Shown: piece after piece, positions 12,321 to 15,057 of the stretch
Position numbering within the stretch: position 1 is the first letter of the stretch
Layout: each line of letters opens with the position of its first letter
Source: UBA1425 sp045537495
GTDB taxonomy: Bacteria; Bacillota; Clostridia; Oscillospirales; Acutalibacteraceae
DNA length: 15,057 bases
Assembly (NCBI GenBank): GCA_045537495.1
Contig: JAZSPN010000140.1
Span: forward strand, 1 to 15,057
Direction: 5' to 3'
Notes under the pieces: model-generated
What the model was told of the DNA's origin: nothing
The model's database searches: none
The model's input: only the letters and a program-made list of their open reading frames with translations
Made by a program: the position numbers and the translations under genes

Positions 12321-12830
12321 ATGTTATGTCAGAATTGCGGTAAAAAAGAAGCAGTAACTCACATAAAAAGAGTGGTTAACGGAGAAACGTCGGAAAGTCA
12401 TCTTTGTGCGGAATGTGCATCGGCACTGGGATACACGGATGTATTTTCGGGACTCGGATTCGGATTCAAGGATCTTCTCGGAGGAATACTTTCGGAGAGT
12501 CAGACATCGCAGAATCAGCTTGCAATTGCGGAGAGATGCAAAAAGTGCGGAAATTCGTGGCATGATATTGTGAGGGACGGCAAAGTCGGCTGTGCAGACT
12601 GTTACAGAACGTTTTACGACAAGCTTATACCGACGCTTCAAAGAATTCACGGAAGGACACATCACAACGGAAAGGTTTCGAGAACGGCTTCGGAAGAAGA
12701 AAGAAAGACTCCCGAGCAGTTAAAGCGGGAGAAAAAGGAAGAGCTTCAGAAGCAGCTCAATGAAGCGGTTGCGGTACAGAATTTTGAGTTGGCGGCGAAG
12801 CTTCGTGATGAGATTAAGGAAATAGGATAA
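12321..12830 (+). CDS. mcsA: McsA, zinc-binding activator of the McsB kinase
   Basis: A 169-residue cytosolic adaptor that binds and activates the protein-arginine kinase McsB. It has four CxxC zinc-binding pairs: C3/C6, C29/C32, C73/C76 and C91/C94. A C-terminal UvrB/UvrC (UVR) motif (QLNEAVAVQNFELAAKLRDEI) in a charged helical region mediates protein contact. Start choice: AAGGGA at 12306-12311 is nine bases before ATG 12321 but only three before ATG 12315. Starting at 12321 gives MLCQNC, matching the usual M-x-C-x-x-C beginning of McsA, so 12321 is preferred. It lies 19 bases after ctsR and 12 before mcsB. Confidence 0.95.
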   Translation: MLCQNCGKKEAVTHIKRVVNGETSESHLCAECASALGYTDVFSGLGFGFKDLLGGILSESQTSQNQLAIAERCKKCGNSWHDIVRDGKVGCADCYRTFYDKLIPTLQRIHGRTHHNGKVSRTASEEERKTPEQLKREKKEELQKQLNEAVAVQNFELAAKLRDEIKEIG

Positions 12831-12842
12831 GGGGTGACGGTA

Positions 12843-13871
12843 ATGAATAAATGGTATATTGAAAAAGGCGAACAGGGCGACATAGTATTAAGCACGAGAA
12901 TAAGGCTTGCAAGAAATCTTGATTCATTCCCGTTTCCGTCAAAGCTTGATATATCGGGAAAGAAAAAAGTGAATGAAACGGTACGAGATGCTGTGATGTC
13001 GGACAACAGCGGAACGTTCGGCTACATCGAGATGAACACGCTTACGAGATCTCAGGCGGTGTCCTTGGCGGAAAGACATCTTATAAGCCCGGAATTTACG
13101 ACTAACCGTGACGGCAGAGCGTTGCTTCTTACGCAGGACGAAAGCGTATCGGTGATGCTGTGCGAAGAGGATCATATTCGTTTGCAGGTTATGAAATCGG
13201 GACTTGCACTCAACGAGGCGTACGACATAGCAAACTCGATTGACAATATGATTGATGCAAAGCTTCACTATGCTTTTGACGAGAGAATGGGCTACCTCAC
13301 ACAGTGCCCCACAAATCTCGGAACGGCGATGAGAGCGTCGGTGATGCTTCATCTGCCGGCACTTACGGCACTCGGCAGAATCCCCGGAATATCGGCAACG
13401 GTGTCGAAGCTGGGACTTGTAATACGCGGTGCATACGGCGAAGGATCGTCATCGAAAGGCTCAATTTACCAGCTCAGCAATCAGATAACACTCGGAATAA
13501 CGGAGCAGGCGGCAATTGCAAATCTCAACGCGATTACGATGCAGATCATAACGCAGGAGAGAGCGGCGCAGGAAAGTCTTGTGAAGAATCCCGTTCAGGT
13601 AGACAAGATATGGAGAGCCATGGGAATACTAAAAAGTGCAAGACTTCTGAGCTGTGATGAATTTATGGAGCTTATATCGCTGGTAAGAGTCGGTATCGCT
13701 CAGAATGTTTTTGATGTAGAAATAGAGAGAGTAAATGAGCTTATTGTCGGAATGCAGCCTGCAACGGTCAATGCTTCGGAAGGCAAAGACTTAGAGCCGG
13801 CTCAGAGAGATGAGATAAGGGCGAGGATAGTCAGAGAAACACTTCTCAAGGAAAGGGAGGATAACATATGA
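12843..13871 (+). CDS. mcsB: Protein-arginine kinase McsB
   Basis: A 342-residue kinase homologous to phosphagen (arginine/creatine) kinases. It phosphorylates arginines on CtsR and on misfolded proteins, marking them for ClpC-ClpP. DIVLSTRIRLARN (13-25) is the N-terminal nucleotide-binding motif, EEDHIRLQ lies mid-protein, CPTNLGT with Cys155 is the active-site loop, and RGAYGEGSSSKGSIYQLSNQ carries the phosphate-binding residues. Near the C-terminus, RDEIRA (322-327) matches the RDxxRA phosphoarginine-sensing motif described for McsB. Start: AAGGGG is eight bases before ATG 12843; a GTG three codons upstream is less likely. Its TGA overlaps the clpC start (ATGATG). Confidence 0.97.
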   Translation: MNKWYIEKGEQGDIVLSTRIRLARNLDSFPFPSKLDISGKKKVNETVRDAVMSDNSGTFGYIEMNTLTRSQAVSLAERHLISPEFTTNRDGRALLLTQDESVSVMLCEEDHIRLQVMKSGLALNEAYDIANSIDNMIDAKLHYAFDERMGYLTQCPTNLGTAMRASVMLHLPALTALGRIPGISATVSKLGLVIRGAYGEGSSSKGSIYQLSNQITLGITEQAAIANLNAITMQIITQERAAQESLVKNPVQVDKIWRAMGILKSARLLSCDEFMELISLVRVGIAQNVFDVEIERVNELIVGMQPATVNASEGKDLEPAQRDEIRARIVRETLLKEREDNI

Positions 13872-15057
13872 TGTATAAGTTCACGGGCTTTACGGAAAAG
13901 GCGAACAGTGCTTTAAATACGGCGATAGAGAAAGCCGAGAGCATGGGACACGCATATATAGGCAGTGAACATTTATTGCTTGGTTTGGCAAGCGAGAACA
14001 GCGGTGTGGCGGCAGCGGCACTAAAAAATGCGGGAGTTACACCGACTGATGTAGAGAATATAATCAAAAGCACTGTGGGAATCGGTGTGGAAACGGTACT
14101 TTCTCCGAATGATTTCACACCGAGAAGCAAGAATATAATCATGAATCTTGCGGTAACGCTTGCGAGATCACACGGACATTCGTATGTCGGAACAGAGCAT
14201 CTGCTTGCGGCAATACTCAGAGAAAGTGACAGTGCGGCAGTTAATATAATTAAGGAGCTTGGAGTATCACCTTCCGATATGACGTCCGAGATAACGAAGG
14301 CGATGAACTCATCGGGCGGATACAAGAGCCCCGCGGAGTCGAAGAAGGCGAAGACGGCGGCTAATACACCGACACTCAATCAGTACGGAAGAGATCTTAC
14401 GGAGCTTGCATCGAAGGGAATGATTGATCCCGTTATCGGAAGAAGCACCGAGATCGACAGAGTGATACAGATTCTGTCGAGAAGAACAAAGAATAACCCG
14501 TGTCTTATCGGAGAGCCGGGAGTCGGAAAAACGGCGATAGCCGAGGGACTTGCACTCAAAATATCGACGGGCGAAGTGCCCGAAACGCTTCGTGACAAGC
14601 GGATAATCGCACTTGACCTTACGGGAATGGTGGCGGGCACCAAGTACAGAGGCGATTTTGAGGAAAGAATCAAGTCGGCGATAGAAGAGGTGACGAAGGC
14701 GAGTGACGTCATTCTTTTCATCGACGAAATACACACGCTTGTCGGTGCGGGATCGGCGGAAGGCGCGGTTGACGCCGCAAATATTTTGAAGCCTTCACTG
14801 GCGAGGGGCGAGATGCAGGTAATCGGAGCCACGACGATTGACGAATACAGAAAGAATATCGAAAAAGATGCGGCGCTTGAAAGAAGATTTCAACCCGTCA
14901 CGGTGGGAGAGCCGAGCGAAGAAGAGGCGATAGTCATCCTTCGCGGTATCCGTGACAAGTACGAGGCACACCACAAGGTGAGAATAACCGACGATGCAAT
15001 CATAGCGGCGGTTAAGATGTCGTCGAGATATATCGGTGACAGATTTTTGCCCGACAA
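13868..15057 (+). CDS. clpC: ATP-dependent chaperone ClpC, 3'-truncated by window edge
   Basis: AAA+ unfoldase that feeds phosphoarginine-marked and other substrates into ClpP. The frame stays open to the last base, so only about 396 residues, roughly half of a typical ClpC, are visible. Residues about 1-145 are the Clp N-domain with its two repeats (SEHLLLGL and TEHLLAAIL motifs), the docking site for McsB/MecA and phosphoarginine. After a Lys/Ala linker the first AAA+ domain begins (LASKGMIDPVIGR). Walker A is GEPGVGKT (215-222), Walker B ILFIDE with D286-E287, and ALERRF holds the arginine finger. The M-domain and second ATPase domain lie beyond the window. Start: ATG 13868 overlaps the mcsB stop; ATG 13871 is an equal alternative one codon later. 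GGAGG is seven to ten bases upstream. Confidence 0.97.
   Translation, partial: MMYKFTGFTEKANSALNTAIEKAESMGHAYIGSEHLLLGLASENSGVAAAALKNAGVTPTDVENIIKSTVGIGVETVLSPNDFTPRSKNIIMNLAVTLARSHGHSYVGTEHLLAAILRESDSAAVNIIKELGVSPSDMTSEITKAMNSSGGYKSPAESKKAKTAANTPTLNQYGRDLTELASKGMIDPVIGRSTEIDRVIQILSRRTKNNPCLIGEPGVGKTAIAEGLALKISTGEVPETLRDKRIIALDLTGMVAGTKYRGDFEERIKSAIEEVTKASDVILFIDEIHTLVGAGSAEGAVDAANILKPSLARGEMQVIGATTIDEYRKNIEKDAALERRFQPVTVGEPSEEEAIVILRGIRDKYEAHHKVRITDDAIIAAVKMSSRYIGDRFLPD

Noticed and set aside
13304..13657. Alternative plus frame inside mcsB (117 codons)
   Set aside because: Low-complexity, Asn/Arg/Gly-rich shadow of a clearly identified kinase gene.
1..15057. CRISPR array, tRNA/rRNA genes, insertion sequence or integrase
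   Set aside because: Scanned for regularly spaced repeats, tRNA arms, terminal inverted repeats and transposase motifs; none seen.

Overview
The window looks like chromosome of a low-to-mid-GC, endospore-lineage Clostridia member; an Oscillospiraceae/Ruminococcus-like gut or rumen bacterium is the best guess. This rests on three spore-formation genes (yqfC, yqfD, ylbJ), a T-box leader, a complete ctsR-mcsA-mcsB-clpC heat-shock order, strong AGGAGG-type ribosome sites and strictly anaerobic ferredoxin-linked chemistry. No tRNA, rRNA, CRISPR, transposase or integrase was seen.

Layout. (1) 1-1168: 3' part of ftsZ with its terminator. (2) 1197-2470: a right-handed beta-helix (pectate-lyase-3-like) protein of unknown role. 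Its gene overlaps the convergent yqfD tail, and its only good terminator lies inside yqfD on the opposite strand. (3) 2354-3870, minus strand: yqfC-yqfD, a sporulation pair, divergent from ylbJ (3975-5072). (4) 5069-10971: a perfect sigma-A promoter and a T-box riboswitch (specifier best read as ATC, isoleucine) ahead of a seven-gene operon. The genes are a P-loop ATPase, a four-subunit 2-ketoisovalerate-type ferredoxin oxidoreductase (ferredoxin subunit, VorB-like alpha, TPP beta, gamma), an XRE-cupin regulator and an AMP-forming acyl-CoA synthetase. A strong terminator closes the operon. (5) 10972-11720: an island of small genes: a 40-aa membrane microprotein with its own promoter and terminator, a 41-aa Gly/Cys/Asn-rich protein on the minus strand, and a 63-aa basic-tailed orphan ending in a 10-bp tandem repeat. 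(6) 11750-15057: a heat-shock operon with two CtsR operators around its promoter, then ctsR, mcsA, mcsB and the first half of clpC, which runs off the window.

Main idea. A tRNA-Ile-sensing T-box should switch the operon on when charged isoleucine is short. That makes little sense for amino-acid degradation. It fits biosynthesis: the acyl-CoA synthetase would activate a branched short-chain acid such as 2-methylbutyrate, and the oxidoreductase would run in reverse, carboxylating the acyl-CoA with reduced ferredoxin to the 2-keto acid that is transaminated to isoleucine (isobutyrate and isovalerate would similarly give valine and leucine). Reductive carboxylation of branched volatile fatty acids is known physiology in rumen bacteria. 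The regulatory link, the dedicated ATPase and the XRE-cupin regulator are what make this locus worth testing. The substrate assignment is inference.
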